Below, one piece after another: positions 53,784-62,400 of a DNA stretch of 64,000 nucleotides. The translations under genes and the position numbers were made by a program. The notes beneath the pieces were generated by a model that was given only the letters and a program-made list of their open reading frames with translations, was not told the origin of the DNA and searched no databases. The stretch spans positions 434,001 to 498,000 of the forward strand of contig CAVVDR010000009.1 in assembly GCA_963746955.1 (NCBI GenBank), in the 5' to 3' direction. This DNA comes from DASQBT01 sp963746955 (lineage in GTDB: Bacteria > Pseudomonadota > Gammaproteobacteria > Burkholderiales > Thiobacillaceae). Position 1 is the stretch's first letter; every line of letters begins with the position of its first letter.

Positions 53784-55519
53784 GCCGGGTTTGGGCGGGC
53801 AGGCAGTGCCGGCTCGGTTACCCAGGTGGGGGGCGGCTCCGATTCGTCGGGTGGTATGCCAAGCTGGCGCAAGGCGGCAGCCATTACCTGGGCAAACACC
53901 GGAGCCGCCACGATTCCTCCGTAATAGGCCGAACCGGAAGGTTCGTCGATCATCACGGCGATGATGAGACGCGGGTCGGAAGCAGGCGCCATGCCTACAA
54001 ACGAAGCGATATAGCGATTCGGGGAGTAATGCCCATTGATAAGCTTGTGCGCGGTCCCCGTCTTGCCCGCCACCCGGTAGCCGGGGATGCGCGCAAGCAC
54101 TGCCGTCCCGCCATCCTCGGTAACGGTTTCCATCATGGATCGAACCGTGCGGGCAATATCTGCCGAAAGAACCTGCTGCCCGCTCATTTCGTCGACATCG
54201 CGCTTGAGGAAGGTTAGCGGCATGACGACGCCATCATTGGCGAACGCCATGTAGGCCCGGGCCAGTTGCAACAGGCTGACGGAAATGCCATGGCCGTACG
54301 CCATGGTGGCCTGCTCGATTGGCTTCCAGGTCTTCGGATTGCGTAGCCGGCCGGAAGCTTCGCCGGGGAAGCCCGAGCCCGGAGTCTGGCCAAAACCGGC
54401 CCGGTGCAAGGTGTCCCAAAACTGCTCCGGGGTCAGGCGCATGGCCATCTTCACTGCGCCAATGTTGCTGGATTTCTGCAGGACTTCGGTTACCGTGAGC
54501 TTGGGATGATAGTGGTCGTCACGGATGAGCTTGCCCCCCACCTTGAAGTCGTCGGGCAAATCCAGGACAGTGTTGGGCCTGACCAGATTGTGCTCCAGCG
54601 CGGCGGCGATGGTAAACGGCTTCATCGTGGAGCCGGGTTCGAAGGTGTCTGCCACCACCCGGTTACGGGCCTGGGCCGGGTTATACTGATTGCGGTTGTT
54701 GGGGTTGAATACCGGTAGGTTGGATAAGGCGAGTATTTCGCCGGTTTTGGCATCCAGCATCACGATGCCGCCGCCTTCTGCCCTGCTGGCCGACACCGCA
54801 GCGGCCAGATCACGATGCGCCAGATATTGCAGCTTGAGATCCAGGGACAAGGCCAAATTGCCGCCCATCTGCGCTCCGCGCATGGGACTGATATCGGCCA
54901 CCACCCGGCCACGCCTGTCCTTCAAGACGTGACGGGAACCGGGCTTGCCGGAGAGCCAGTCGTCATACGCCCGTTCAACGCCTTCACGACCCACTTCGTC
55001 CACATTCGTAAAGCCGACCACATGGGCAGTGACTTCCCCCTCCGGATAGAATCGGCGGAACTCCCGATGCAAACTCAGGCCAGGCCAGCCCAGCGCGGCA
55101 ATGCGTGCAGCCTGTGCCGGACTCAAGGTGCGATCGAGCGCCACCTCTCCCGCCCGTTCCACATGCAGCCTTTTGCCCAGATCCCCGCTTGGCAGGTTAA
55201 GAATGCGGGCCAGTTCGCTAATCTGCCTCTGACTGATTGCCCTCGCTTCCTCAGGCCGGGCCCAGAGCGCCTCCACGGGCGTGCTAATTGCCAGAGGCTT
55301 GCCATATCGATCCACCACCATCCCGCGATGGGCGGGAATGGATAGCACACGAGCGGCTACCGCGTCGCCTTTGCCGCGCAGAAAGTTCCTGTTCAGACCT
55401 TGCAAATACATGGCACGGAAGACCAGGGTGGCGAACCAGCATAGGAGTAGCCCTGCCACCAGAGCCATGCGCCAGGATGCAAGATGTAGTTTGAGCAGCC
55501 GCTTGCTGGAATAATTCAA
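53780..55519 (-). CDS. ftsI: Septal peptidoglycan transpeptidase FtsI (PBP3)
   Basis: Class B penicillin-binding protein of 579 aa. One N-terminal membrane helix (about 18-40), a dimerisation domain, and the transpeptidase domain with S-x-x-K (STMKPF, about residue 295), the SSN motif (KSSNIGAVKMA) and the KTGT motif (AGKTGTAHK, about 484). It crosslinks septal wall with FtsW. Overlaps of 4 bp with ftsL and murE. Confidence 0.97.
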   Translation of the reverse strand: MNYSSKRLLKLHLASWRMALVAGLLLCWFATLVFRAMYLQGLNRNFLRGKGDAVAARVLSIPAHRGMVVDRYGKPLAISTPVEALWARPEEARAISQRQISELARILNLPSGDLGKRLHVERAGEVALDRTLSPAQAARIAALGWPGLSLHREFRRFYPEGEVTAHVVGFTNVDEVGREGVERAYDDWLSGKPGSRHVLKDRRGRVVADISPMRGAQMGGNLALSLDLKLQYLAHRDLAAAVSASRAEGGGIVMLDAKTGEILALSNLPVFNPNNRNQYNPAQARNRVVADTFEPGSTMKPFTIAAALEHNLVRPNTVLDLPDDFKVGGKLIRDDHYHPKLTVTEVLQKSSNIGAVKMAMRLTPEQFWDTLHRAGFGQTPGSGFPGEASGRLRNPKTWKPIEQATMAYGHGISVSLLQLARAYMAFANDGVVMPLTFLKRDVDEMSGQQVLSADIARTVRSMMETVTEDGGTAVLARIPGYRVAGKTGTAHKLINGHYSPNRYIASFVGMAPASDPRLIIAVMIDEPSGSAYYGGIVAAPVFAQVMAAALRQLGIPPDESEPPPTWVTEPALPARPNPA

Positions 55520-55806
55520 CGCTGCGCCCCCGTGCTTGCCGGAGGACCAGGTGACAGCAGCACGATCTTGTCCAGATCTACCGGCACCAGACCCAGTTCC
55601 TTGCGCGCCAACTGATCTACGCGGGAATGGCTTGCGAGGGTGCCTAATTCAAGTTGCAATCTTCCCCACTCGATTTCCAGTTCCCGCGCCTCCATATCCA
55701 GGCTTTCCCTATCCATGAACTGGAGGCGAGCCCGGTCCCGCACCTGCACTACTGCCAATGCGCACAGCAGAAGTGCCAAGGTCAGAAACACGTCCAGGCG
55801 TTTCAT
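55516..55806 (-). CDS. ftsL: Cell division protein FtsL
   Basis: Small bitopic divisome protein of 96 aa. A membrane helix (about 4-22), then a coiled coil with a leucine-zipper-like stretch, ELEIEWGRLQLELGTLA, and a C-terminal ARKELGLVPVDLDKIVLL tail. Sequence is poorly conserved in general; position between rsmH and ftsI with 4-bp overlaps decides the call. Confidence 0.93.
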   Translation of the reverse strand: MKRLDVFLTLALLLCALAVVQVRDRARLQFMDRESLDMEARELEIEWGRLQLELGTLASHSRVDQLARKELGLVPVDLDKIVLLSPGPPASTGAQR

Positions 55807-56729
55807 TCCGCCCGCTCCGCCACACGCAGCACTGCACTGCGCGCCCTCGGGTTGCGCGCCACTTCCTCAGGCGAAGCATGAACCGCGCGCCCCACCAGAC
55901 GCAGGCGGCCCGGTTTCAGGTCCGCGGCACGTACCGGTAATCTGGCAGGCGCTCGTTCGCCTGCCGCCTCGTCACGCATGAAGCGTTTGACAATGCGATC
56001 TTCCAGGGAATGAAAACTGATTACAGCCAGACGGCCACCTGGTTTGAGGTTTTCTACGCACGCCGGCAATGCCGCCTTCAACTCTTCGAGCTCCCGATTG
56101 AGGTAAATCCGAAGAGCCTGAAAGGTGCGTGTCGCCGGGTGCTGACCGGGTTCATGGCTGCGAACGGCCCCGGCAACGATCTGCGCAAGCTGTCCCGTCG
56201 TGCGGACTGGCGCTGTCTTGCGCGACTCAGCAATCGTGTGCGCAATCTGTCGAGCAAACCGTTCCTCGCCATAGATCCTCACGACCTCCTCGATTTCTTT
56301 CTCTTCTGCCTCTGCCAACCATTCTGCTGCGCTCCTCCCCTGCTGGGGATTCATGCGCATATCCAGGGGCCCATTGAGGCGAAAGCTGAACCCCCGTTCG
56401 GCTTCGTCCAGTTGGGGAGAAGACACCCCAATGTCCAGCAAAATGCCATCCACCTTGCTCCAGCCCTGAGCCGCCAGCGCTTCGTTTATTGCCGAGAAGC
56501 GGGCATGGATCAAGGTAAATCGTGGATCCTGCACTTCCTGCCCCGCGGCAATCGCCGCTGGATCCTGATCCAACGCAAGCAGCCCACCTTCTGGCCCCAG
56601 TTCCCCTAGAATCAGGCGGCTGTGACCACCCCGCCCAAACGTCCCATCCAGGTACTGGCCACCGGGCCTGATCGCCAGCGCTTCCATCACCTCACGTGCC
56701 AACACCGGCAGGTGAGCCAACGAACTCAC
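55803..56729 (-). CDS. rsmH: 16S rRNA (cytosine1402-N4)-methyltransferase RsmH (MraW)
   Basis: SAM-dependent rRNA methyltransferase of 308 aa. HLPVLAREVMEAL, YLDGTFGRGGHSRLIL (SAM loop), DGILLDIGVSSPQLDEAERGFSF and AVISFHSLEDRIVKRF are the standard blocks. With RsmI, also encoded in this window, it modifies C1402 in the decoding centre. Overlaps mraZ and ftsL by 4 bp. Confidence 0.97.
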   Translation of the reverse strand: MSSLAHLPVLAREVMEALAIRPGGQYLDGTFGRGGHSRLILGELGPEGGLLALDQDPAAIAAGQEVQDPRFTLIHARFSAINEALAAQGWSKVDGILLDIGVSSPQLDEAERGFSFRLNGPLDMRMNPQQGRSAAEWLAEAEEKEIEEVVRIYGEERFARQIAHTIAESRKTAPVRTTGQLAQIVAGAVRSHEPGQHPATRTFQALRIYLNRELEELKAALPACVENLKPGGRLAVISFHSLEDRIVKRFMRDEAAGERAPARLPVRAADLKPGRLRLVGRAVHASPEEVARNPRARSAVLRVAERAE

Positions 56730-57172
56730 AAAGTGAATCCCTCCAGTTCGGCGGGCATTTCCTCGTTCTTGAACGACAAGGTCTCCTCCACCCGAGCACT
56801 CCAGCGGCCTTCATTCCACAATTCGAATTTCACTCCCTGACCGACCAGGACAACGGACTTGTCCAGTTCGGCAAACTGGCGCAGCGAAGGTGTCAGCAAG
56901 ATGCGGCCGCTGGCATCCAGATCCAGTACTTCAGCATGGCCGACCAGAAGCTGTTGCAGTTGACGAATGCGGAGATTGAAGATGGACAAGCCCATGAGCT
57001 TTTTTTCAAAGGGCTCCCACTCGGGCAGGGGAAGGAGCAGAAGGCAGCGATTGGGGTCAGCAGTTACCACTACGCGGCCTTCGGACCGGGCGACCAGCGC
57101 ATCCCGATAGCGGACCGGCACCACCAGGCGCCCCTTGCTATCCAGACTGACTGTCGTTACTCCCCTGAACAC
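56726..57172 (-). CDS. mraZ: Transcriptional regulator MraZ
   Basis: DNA-binding regulator of the dcw operon, 148 aa, with two AbrB-like MraZ repeats: VSLDSKGRLVVPVRYRD and LDLDASGRILLTPSLRQFA. The start is taken at the GTG of VFRGVTTVSL, which matches the normal MraZ N-terminus and has a G-rich ribosome site just upstream; an upstream in-frame start at 57229 would put the operator inside the gene. It binds tandem TGGGN boxes, which are found at 57204-57238. Confidence 0.94.
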   Translation of the reverse strand: MFRGVTTVSLDSKGRLVVPVRYRDALVARSEGRVVVTADPNRCLLLLPLPEWEPFEKKLMGLSIFNLRIRQLQQLLVGHAEVLDLDASGRILLTPSLRQFAELDKSVVLVGQGVKFELWNEGRWSARVEETLSFKNEEMPAELEGFTL

Positions 57173-57203
57173 CCTTTTCCCCCTTGGCGATGGGCGCGGT
57201 TTC

Positions 57204-57238
57204 TCCCACGTCTTCCCACCAAAAACCACTAATCCCCA
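57204..57238 (-). promoter_or_regulatory. MraZ operator (tandem TGGGN boxes)
   Basis: On the minus strand four boxes, TGGGG, TGGTT, TGGGA and TGGGA, begin exactly 10 bp apart (57238, 57228, 57218, 57208). Three fit the known MraZ box TGGGN with 5-bp spacers; the second is degenerate. They lie between the -10 element and the mraZ start, where binding represses the dcw promoter. Confidence 0.88.
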
Positions 57239-57267
57239 CTATAGTGAAAGCTTCGTAGAAGAGTCAA
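57238..57267 (-). promoter_or_regulatory. Sigma-70 promoter of the dcw cluster
   Basis: -35 TTGACT (57267-57262) and -10 TATAGT (57243-57238) with an 18-bp spacer, about 65 bp before the mraZ start codon and overlapping the first operator box by one base. Confidence 0.85.
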
Positions 57268-57337
57268 GCGGTAAATGGAAAAATTCTCAAAAAGCTCAAG
57301 GACTTAGCGATGGATACAGAATATTTATAAGTGCATT

Positions 57338-57362
57338 AAAAAACCGCGCACTAGGCGCGGTT
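57338..57362 (-). terminator. Rho-independent terminator downstream of rnpB
   Basis: Minus-strand stem AACCGCGC and GCGCGGTT (57355-57362 and 57342-57349) with a 5-nt loop, followed by TTTT then AAT. It lies about 55 nt after the end of RNase P RNA and before the dcw promoter on the same strand. Confidence 0.85.
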
Positions 57363-57414
57363 CGTTATTTCGCACATACAAATACATTAATAACTTATTG
57401 AATTAGAATGAATT

Positions 57415-57737
57415 GGATGAGTCAACCTATAAGCCGGGTTCTGTCGAGGACAGTCATTCCTCTGGACCCGCCATTGCTGACGGGTTCAAGCCACCTACCC
57501 GCAGACTCAGCGAGCAGCTTCATCGCCTGCCTATTTGGTGTTGCTCCGGATGGAGGTTGCCGCGTTTCACCCTTTGCGATCGAGACCGCTGTGCATCGCG
57601 GTGATCGCAAAGACTCGTCTCTGTGGCCCTGTTCCTCGCCTTGCGGCGTACGGCCGTTAGCCGTCATCCTGCTCTGAGGAGCCCGGACTTTCCTCTACTG
57701 ACGCATGGCCAGCAGCGACTGTCCGATCAACTCACCC
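57415..57737 (-). ncRNA. rnpB: RNase P RNA (class A)
   Basis: Catalytic RNA that matures tRNA 5' ends. On the minus strand the 5' part reads GAGTTGATCGGACAGTCGCTG, then AGGAAAGTCCGGGCTCC (the universal P4/CR-I region), and the 3' part ends with GAGGACAG... and ACCCGGCTTATAGGTTGACTC. A -10 box TATAAT (57749-57744) lies 6-7 bp before the 5' end. Length about 320 nt; ends are estimated to within a few bases. Confidence 0.95.
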
Positions 57738-57743
57738 CTCATT

Positions 57744-57749
57744 ATTATA
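57744..57749 (-). promoter_or_regulatory. -10 element of the rnpB promoter
   Basis: Perfect TATAAT on the minus strand at the right distance from the RNA start. The -35 region is poor. The sequence on both sides is AT-rich compared with the surroundings. Confidence 0.65.
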
Positions 57750-57849
57750 GGGTTGATTAATGGATTCCGATTAGCTAATGATAAGTATGGGGCCGATGCA
57801 ATGACTCCTTCTTCACCCCTAGGGGTCAATAACAACAGGAGAATTCAAG

Positions 57850-58362
57850 ATGAGGAGACGACTGTATTTCATGGTTCCCGACCTCGGCAGCACGAGGCAT
57901 ATTCGCGACGAACTGCTGCTGAACCGAATCGAGGATTCCCACATTCATGTGCTGGCCAAGGATGGCGTTCCCCTGGAAGGACTGCACGAGGCCAGTATCC
58001 TGCAAAAAACTGACGTCGTACATGGCGCCGAAACCGGCTTGGCCATAGGCGGCGGACTTGGCATATTGGCCGGCGTGGTGGCCATACTGTTTCCGCCCGC
58101 GGGCGTCAGCCTGCAACTGGTGGTCATCCTTGTAACTGCTTTGATCGGCGCAGCGTTCGGTGCCTGGGTATCCAGCATGGTGGCCTCTTCGATCCCCAAT
58201 TCCAGGCTTAAGACCTTTGAGTCCGGCATTGAAGCCGGCCGCGTCCTGATGATGGTCGATGTGCCGGCAGGCCGGGTGGACGAAATCAAGCGGCTGGTAG
58301 CCAGCCACCACCCGGAAGCCAGCGGCAATATGGTGGAACCGACCATACCGGCGTTCCCCTGA
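57850..58362 (+). CDS. DUF1269-like membrane protein
   Basis: A 170-aa protein with a ferredoxin-like N-terminal strand-helix part (LYFMVPDLGSTRHIRDELLL, HIHVLAKDG), a glycine-rich hydrophobic middle with two membrane segments (about 60-82 and 88-110), and a C-terminal strand-helix part (GRVLMMVDVPAGRVDEIKRLVASHHPEA). This layout is that of DUF1269 / general stress 17M-like proteins, of unknown function. AGGAG (57837-57841) precedes the ATG. It stands alone, facing pyrC. Confidence 0.8.
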   Translation: MRRRLYFMVPDLGSTRHIRDELLLNRIEDSHIHVLAKDGVPLEGLHEASILQKTDVVHGAETGLAIGGGLGILAGVVAILFPPAGVSLQLVVILVTALIGAAFGAWVSSMVASSIPNSRLKTFESGIEAGRVLMMVDVPAGRVDEIKRLVASHHPEASGNMVEPTIPAFP

Positions 58363-58372
58363 CAAGCTCCCC

Positions 58373-58391
58373 GCCGCAGAAAATCTGCGGC
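58373..58391. terminator. Hairpin between the DUF1269-like gene and pyrC
   Basis: Perfect 8-bp stem GCCGCAGA (58373-58380) and TCTGCGGC (58384-58391) with an AAA loop, between two convergent genes. T runs on both sides are weak, so termination strength is doubtful. Confidence 0.55.
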
Positions 58392-58405
58392 AATTTGGAA
58401 GCGCT

Positions 58406-59479
58406 CTATGCTTCCGGCACGGCAGGCGCAAAACCTGCCGTTGTTTTGGCCAGTTTCCAAGCCACTTGTTCGCCAGCACGAACCGGAACCAGCAACTGGC
58501 CTCCACCCATTCCAATTGTCACGGGCGCTATCCAACTCTTCTTGCGCAAGCTGATCTTTTCCCGGTTGCGTGTTAATCCGTAAAAATCGGCGCCGTAATG
58601 GCTGGCAAATGCCTCCAGTTTATCCAGCGCACCTGCCGCCTCGAAAACCTCGGCATACAGTTCGATCGCCGCGTGGGCGACATAGATGCCAGCGCAACCG
58701 CACGACGACTCCTTGGCTGCGTGCGCATGAGGCGCCGAATCGGTACCGAGAAAGAATTTCGGGTTGCCGGAAGTCGCAGCTTGGATCAAGGCCTGGCGAT
58801 GGGTTTCACGCTTGAGTACCGGCAGGCAATAATAATGGGGACGCATGCCGCCGAGAAACATGGCATTGCGGTTATAGAGCAAGTGATGGACCGTGATCGT
58901 GGCCCCTACATTGACTGGGGCCGCCCGAACAAATTCAACCGCATGCTTTGTGGTGATGTGTTCCAGCACCACTTTCAGCCCGGGAAAATCCTTCAGCAGG
59001 CGGATGAGATGGCGATCGATGAACACGGCCTCGCGGTCGAACACGTCGACCTCGGAATCGGTGACTTCGCCATGCAGCAGTAGCGGCACTTCATGCTTTT
59101 CCATCGCGGCAAGGACAGGATAGGCTTTGCTCAATTTGGTGACACCGGAATCGGAATGGGTCGTGGCGCCCGCCGGATAATATTTGACCGCATGCACAAA
59201 GCCACTCTGCCTGGCGCGAACAATTTCCTGCACCGGTGTATTGTCCGTCAGATACAAGCTCATCAGCGGCTCAAACGCCATCCCTGCGGGCAAGGCCGCC
59301 AGGATGCGATCACGGTAGCGGGCCGCTTCATCGACCGTGATAACCGGCGGCTTCAGATTGGGCATCACGATGGCGCGAGCAAAACGCCGCGCCGTATCCG
59401 GCAACACGGCGGCCATCGCTTCCCCATCCCGCAAGTGCAGATGCATGTCGTCCGGGCGGGCGATAGTCAGTTCGTTCAT
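58406..59479 (-). CDS. pyrC: Dihydroorotase PyrC (class II)
   Basis: Zinc amidohydrolase of 357 aa for pyrimidine synthesis. Metal ligands H13-x-H15 in DDMHLHLRDG, the carboxylated lysine in HAVKYYPAGATT, VLEHITTKHAVEF, and FLGTDSAPHAHAAKES (catalytic aspartate and histidine) are present. The start overlaps the rsmI stop by 4 bp, so pyrC is the second gene of a two-gene operon. Confidence 0.96.
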   Translation of the reverse strand: MNELTIARPDDMHLHLRDGEAMAAVLPDTARRFARAIVMPNLKPPVITVDEAARYRDRILAALPAGMAFEPLMSLYLTDNTPVQEIVRARQSGFVHAVKYYPAGATTHSDSGVTKLSKAYPVLAAMEKHEVPLLLHGEVTDSEVDVFDREAVFIDRHLIRLLKDFPGLKVVLEHITTKHAVEFVRAAPVNVGATITVHHLLYNRNAMFLGGMRPHYYCLPVLKRETHRQALIQAATSGNPKFFLGTDSAPHAHAAKESSCGCAGIYVAHAAIELYAEVFEAAGALDKLEAFASHYGADFYGLTRNREKISLRKKSWIAPVTIGMGGGQLLVPVRAGEQVAWKLAKTTAGFAPAVPEA

Positions 59480-60318
59480 TGCGGATCTTCCCGTTTCATG
59501 CTCAGGGCCAATTCGTACAGGGCTTTCTTTTTTGCGCCGGTCAGCCGGGCGGCCAAGCCCGCCGCCCGGCTGACCGGCAATTCTTCCAGCAGCAAATTCA
59601 GCACCCGTTTGTGCTCCGCCTCATCCCGGTCATGCAGCGGCAGAGCGCCAGACACGATCAATACAAATTCACCGCGCTGCCGGTTGGGGTCCTGGAGCAG
59701 CCAAGTCTGCGCCTCACTCAGAGGCAGGGTATGCACCTGTTCGAAGCGCTTGCTCAATTCGCGGGCAATCGTCAGGGTCCGTTCTGGACCCAAGACCGCG
59801 GTCATCTCTGCCACTGCGGCGGCGATGCGGTGGGGAGACTCGTAAAACACCAGACCGTAAGGCAGCTCCCGCACCTCAGTGAGTGCTTTTTTGCGTGCTT
59901 CATCCCTTGCTGGTAAAAATCCATAGAACAGCCAGTGCTCGAACAGTTGCCCGCTGGCGGACAAGGCGGCCATCGCCGCACTCGGTCCGGGCAACGGAAC
60001 TACCGCGAGATTGGCCCGATTGGCCGCAGCGACCAGCCGGGCACCAGGATCGGACACCGCAGGCGTGCCTGCATCGGTCACATAAGCCACCGCCTGACCT
60101 GCGCGGATACGCTCGATAATGCCCTCCGCAGCCTGTTGCTCATTGTGTTCACGCACCGAAAGCATTTCCTTGCGCAGACCAAAATGTTCCAGCAACTGGC
60201 GGCTCACCCGGGTGTCCTCCGCCGCCACGCAATCTGCCCGCTTCAGCACATCAAGCGCGCGCAAGGTGATGTCCCCAAGATTTCCGATCGGGGTGGCAAC
60301 TACATATAATCCAGGCAT
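59476..60318 (-). CDS. rsmI: 16S rRNA (cytidine1402-2'-O)-methyltransferase RsmI
   Basis: SAM-dependent methyltransferase of 280 aa from the ATG at 60318; a GTG at 60342 would add eight residues. The tetrapyrrole-methylase-like fold marks are YVVATPIGNLGDITLRAL, AAEDTRVSRQLLEHF, AYVTDAGTPAVSDPGARLV and LVFYESPHRIAA. It completes the C1402 modification started by RsmH. The start region is only some 15-40 bp from the divergent yraN start. Confidence 0.95.
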   Translation of the reverse strand: MPGLYVVATPIGNLGDITLRALDVLKRADCVAAEDTRVSRQLLEHFGLRKEMLSVREHNEQQAAEGIIERIRAGQAVAYVTDAGTPAVSDPGARLVAAANRANLAVVPLPGPSAAMAALSASGQLFEHWLFYGFLPARDEARKKALTEVRELPYGLVFYESPHRIAAAVAEMTAVLGPERTLTIARELSKRFEQVHTLPLSEAQTWLLQDPNRQRGEFVLIVSGALPLHDRDEAEHKRVLNLLLEELPVSRAAGLAARLTGAKKKALYELALSMKREDPQ

Positions 60319-60356
60319 TAATCCCGTCTGCGTCTCATTCACCTTTCCATTTTCTC

Positions 60357-60710
60357 ATGTTGCGACAACTCCTCGGAAAATTCGCCGAAGGCCGAGCGGC
60401 GGATCATCTGAAAGCACAGGGCCTGAACCTGGTGGCGCGCAATGTGCGCAGCCGTTTTGGCGAAATCGACCTGATCATGCGCGATGGGGAGGTGCTGGTA
60501 TTCGTTGAAGTGCGCAGCCGCACGCGCAGCGATTTTGGCAGCGCCGCGGACAGCGTCACCCCGGCCAAGCGACGTCGCATCGTGCTTGCGGCGCGTGAAT
60601 ACCTGGCGCGGCAGCGAGGGCTGCCCCCCTGCCGGTTCGATGTGGTAACCCTGGATGGGGCCCAGAACAGCCCGGTCTGGATCAGGAACGCATTCGGCGA
60701 TATGGGATAA
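60357..60710 (+). CDS. yraN: YraN (UPF0102) nuclease-fold protein
   Basis: A 117-aa protein of the UPF0102 family. Restriction-endonuclease-like core: GRAADHLKAQGLNLVARNVRSRFGEIDLIMRDGEVLVFVEVRSRTR, with the E-x-D...E-V-R pattern, then TPAKRRRIVLAAREYL. The biochemical role is not settled. It is the first gene of yraN-diaA-dolP-like, an order shared with many proteobacteria, and diverges from rsmI. Confidence 0.92.
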   Translation: MLRQLLGKFAEGRAADHLKAQGLNLVARNVRSRFGEIDLIMRDGEVLVFVEVRSRTRSDFGSAADSVTPAKRRRIVLAAREYLARQRGLPPCRFDVVTLDGAQNSPVWIRNAFGDMG

Positions 60711-60717
60711 TGACTGC

Positions 60718-61308
60718 ATGGATCCAATCGAACGCATCCACGCGCATTTCGAACAGTCTGCCCGCCTGAAACTGGACGCTGCCGCAGTGCTTGCGGTGCC
60801 AATATCCCGCGCCGCAGATCGCATACTCCAATGCGTGATGGGCGATGGCAAGGTTCTGGCCTGCGGCAATGGCGGATCCGCCGCCGATTCCCAGCATTTT
60901 GCCTCGGAGATGGTGAACCGTTTCGAGCAAGAGCGCCCCGGCCTCGCTGCCATCGCTCTGACCACGGATACCTCCACGCTCACCTCGATTGCCAATGATT
61001 ACGCCTACCATCTGGTGTTTGCCCGCCAGGTCTCCGCTCTAGGACATCCGGGCGATATCCTTCTGGCGATTTCCACCAGCGGCAATTCCGAAAGCGTGGT
61101 GCGGGCTGCTCAAGCCGCGCGAGAACGGGATATGAGCGTGATCGCCCTGACCGGACGCGATGGCGGCAATCTCGCGGAACAAATGGGTGGCAGCGACATT
61201 CTTATTTGCGTGCCTGCAGACAACACCGCGCGCATACAGGAGATTCATTTACTAACCATTCACTGCCTCTGCGATCTAGTCGACAGTGTCTTGCTGGGAG
61301 TAGCTTAA
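60718..61308 (+). CDS. SIS-domain protein, DiaA/GmhA type
   Basis: A 196-aa phosphosugar isomerase-fold protein. VLACGNGGSAADSQHFASEMVNRFE, IALTTDTSTLTSIANDY, LAISTSGNSESVV and the C-terminal QEIHLLTIHCLCDLVD are common to DiaA and phosphoheptose isomerase GmhA. Because it sits between yraN and a dolP-like gene, the DiaA role (DnaA-binding initiator) is likely, but a heptose role is also possible because hldE follows two genes later. The ATG at 60718 lies 7 bp after yraN. Confidence 0.88.
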   Translation: MDPIERIHAHFEQSARLKLDAAAVLAVPISRAADRILQCVMGDGKVLACGNGGSAADSQHFASEMVNRFEQERPGLAAIALTTDTSTLTSIANDYAYHLVFARQVSALGHPGDILLAISTSGNSESVVRAAQAARERDMSVIALTGRDGGNLAEQMGGSDILICVPADNTARIQEIHLLTIHCLCDLVDSVLLGVA

Positions 61309-61880
61309 TGCGTGGAATACTTTGCTTGGCCCTGATTGCGGCCCTAACACCTGCCCTCAACGGTTGTGTGGCAGTAGTGGCTGGCGGCGCGGCAACCGGC
61401 ATCTTGATAGCCGATGACCGGCGCAAGGCCGGCGTCTATCTGGAGGACCAGGAAATCGAATTTCACGCCATGAATCGCATGCACGAGTTGTTCCCCCAGG
61501 CCTCGGTCAGTGTCAGCGTCACGAGCTACAACCATAACGTGTTACTGACTGGCCAGGCTCCCGATGTGCCCACCAGAGCGAAGGTGGAGGAGACGATAAA
61601 GGCCATTCCGAAAGTCCGCACGGTGTACGACGAAATCACCATTTCCGGCGTGCCTTCTTTGACGTCCGAAGCCAATGACAGCGCGATCACCACGAAGATC
61701 AAAGCCAGGCTGATGGATGGCAAGGGCGTGAACTTCAACCATGTCAAGGTAGTGACTGAAGCTGGCGTGGTCTATCTGATGGGCCTGCTGACCCACGCCG
61801 AAGCAGACGAGGCCGCGCACGTAGCCGCCACCACGGGCGGCGCCGTGCGGGTCGTGAAGGTGGTCGAATACATCGACTGA
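61308..61880 (+). CDS. BON-domain lipoprotein, DolP (YraP)-like
   Basis: A 190-aa lipoprotein: signal peptide with lipobox LNGC (cysteine near residue 20), then two BON domains, around VSVSVTSYNHNVLLTGQAPDVPTRAKVEETIKAIPKV and KIKARLMDGKGVNFNHVKVVTEAGVVYLMGLLTHAEADEAA. DolP works in outer-membrane integrity. The start shares one base with the diaA-like stop (TAATG). Confidence 0.92.
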   Translation: MRGILCLALIAALTPALNGCVAVVAGGAATGILIADDRRKAGVYLEDQEIEFHAMNRMHELFPQASVSVSVTSYNHNVLLTGQAPDVPTRAKVEETIKAIPKVRTVYDEITISGVPSLTSEANDSAITTKIKARLMDGKGVNFNHVKVVTEAGVVYLMGLLTHAEADEAAHVAATTGGAVRVVKVVEYID

Positions 61881-61893
61881 GAAAGGCCAATGC

Positions 61894-62400
61894 GTGAAGC
61901 ACGAGGCGGGTTCCTCCTCATTTGCAGCACCTGCCTTCGAAGTGAAGATCGTGCCAGCCTCGGACCTCGCTTCCCGGCTGGGCCCGCTGCCGCGGCCACG
62001 GGTCTTCACCAACGGCTGTTTCGACATCCTGCACCGCGGCCATGTCAGCTACCTGGCCCAGGCCCGGGCTCTGGGGGCCTGCCTGATCGTGGGCGTCAAC
62101 ACGGATGCATCGGTGCGTCGGCAAAACAAGGGTTCCGGCCGGCCGATCAACACACTCTCGGATCGCATGGCTGTGCTGGCCGCCCTGGAGTCCGTTTCCC
62201 TGGTGGTGCCGTTTGATGAAGACACGCCGCTGAACCTGATCCTGGCCGTCCATCCCGAGGTTCTGGTAAAAGGCGGTGACTGGCCCGTTGAGGACATAGT
62301 CGGCAGCCGCGAACTGATGGGCTGGGGCGGCCAGGTCCATTCCATCCCCTTTCTTTACCAGCAATCCACCACTGCCTTGCTAAACAAGATCCGCGCATGA
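61894..62400 (+). CDS. hldE: D-glycero-beta-D-manno-heptose 1-phosphate adenylyltransferase
   Basis: A 168-aa nucleotidyltransferase corresponding to the C-terminal domain of HldE (RfaE2). FTNGCFDILHRGHVSYL carries the HxGH motif, followed by GVNTDASVRRQNKG and VLVKGGDW. It activates heptose for LPS core. The separate kinase domain (HldA/RfaE1) is not in this window. It begins with a GTG and overlaps ubiD by 4 bp. Confidence 0.94.
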   Translation: MKHEAGSSSFAAPAFEVKIVPASDLASRLGPLPRPRVFTNGCFDILHRGHVSYLAQARALGACLIVGVNTDASVRRQNKGSGRPINTLSDRMAVLAALESVSLVVPFDEDTPLNLILAVHPEVLVKGGDWPVEDIVGSRELMGWGGQVHSIPFLYQQSTTALLNKIRA

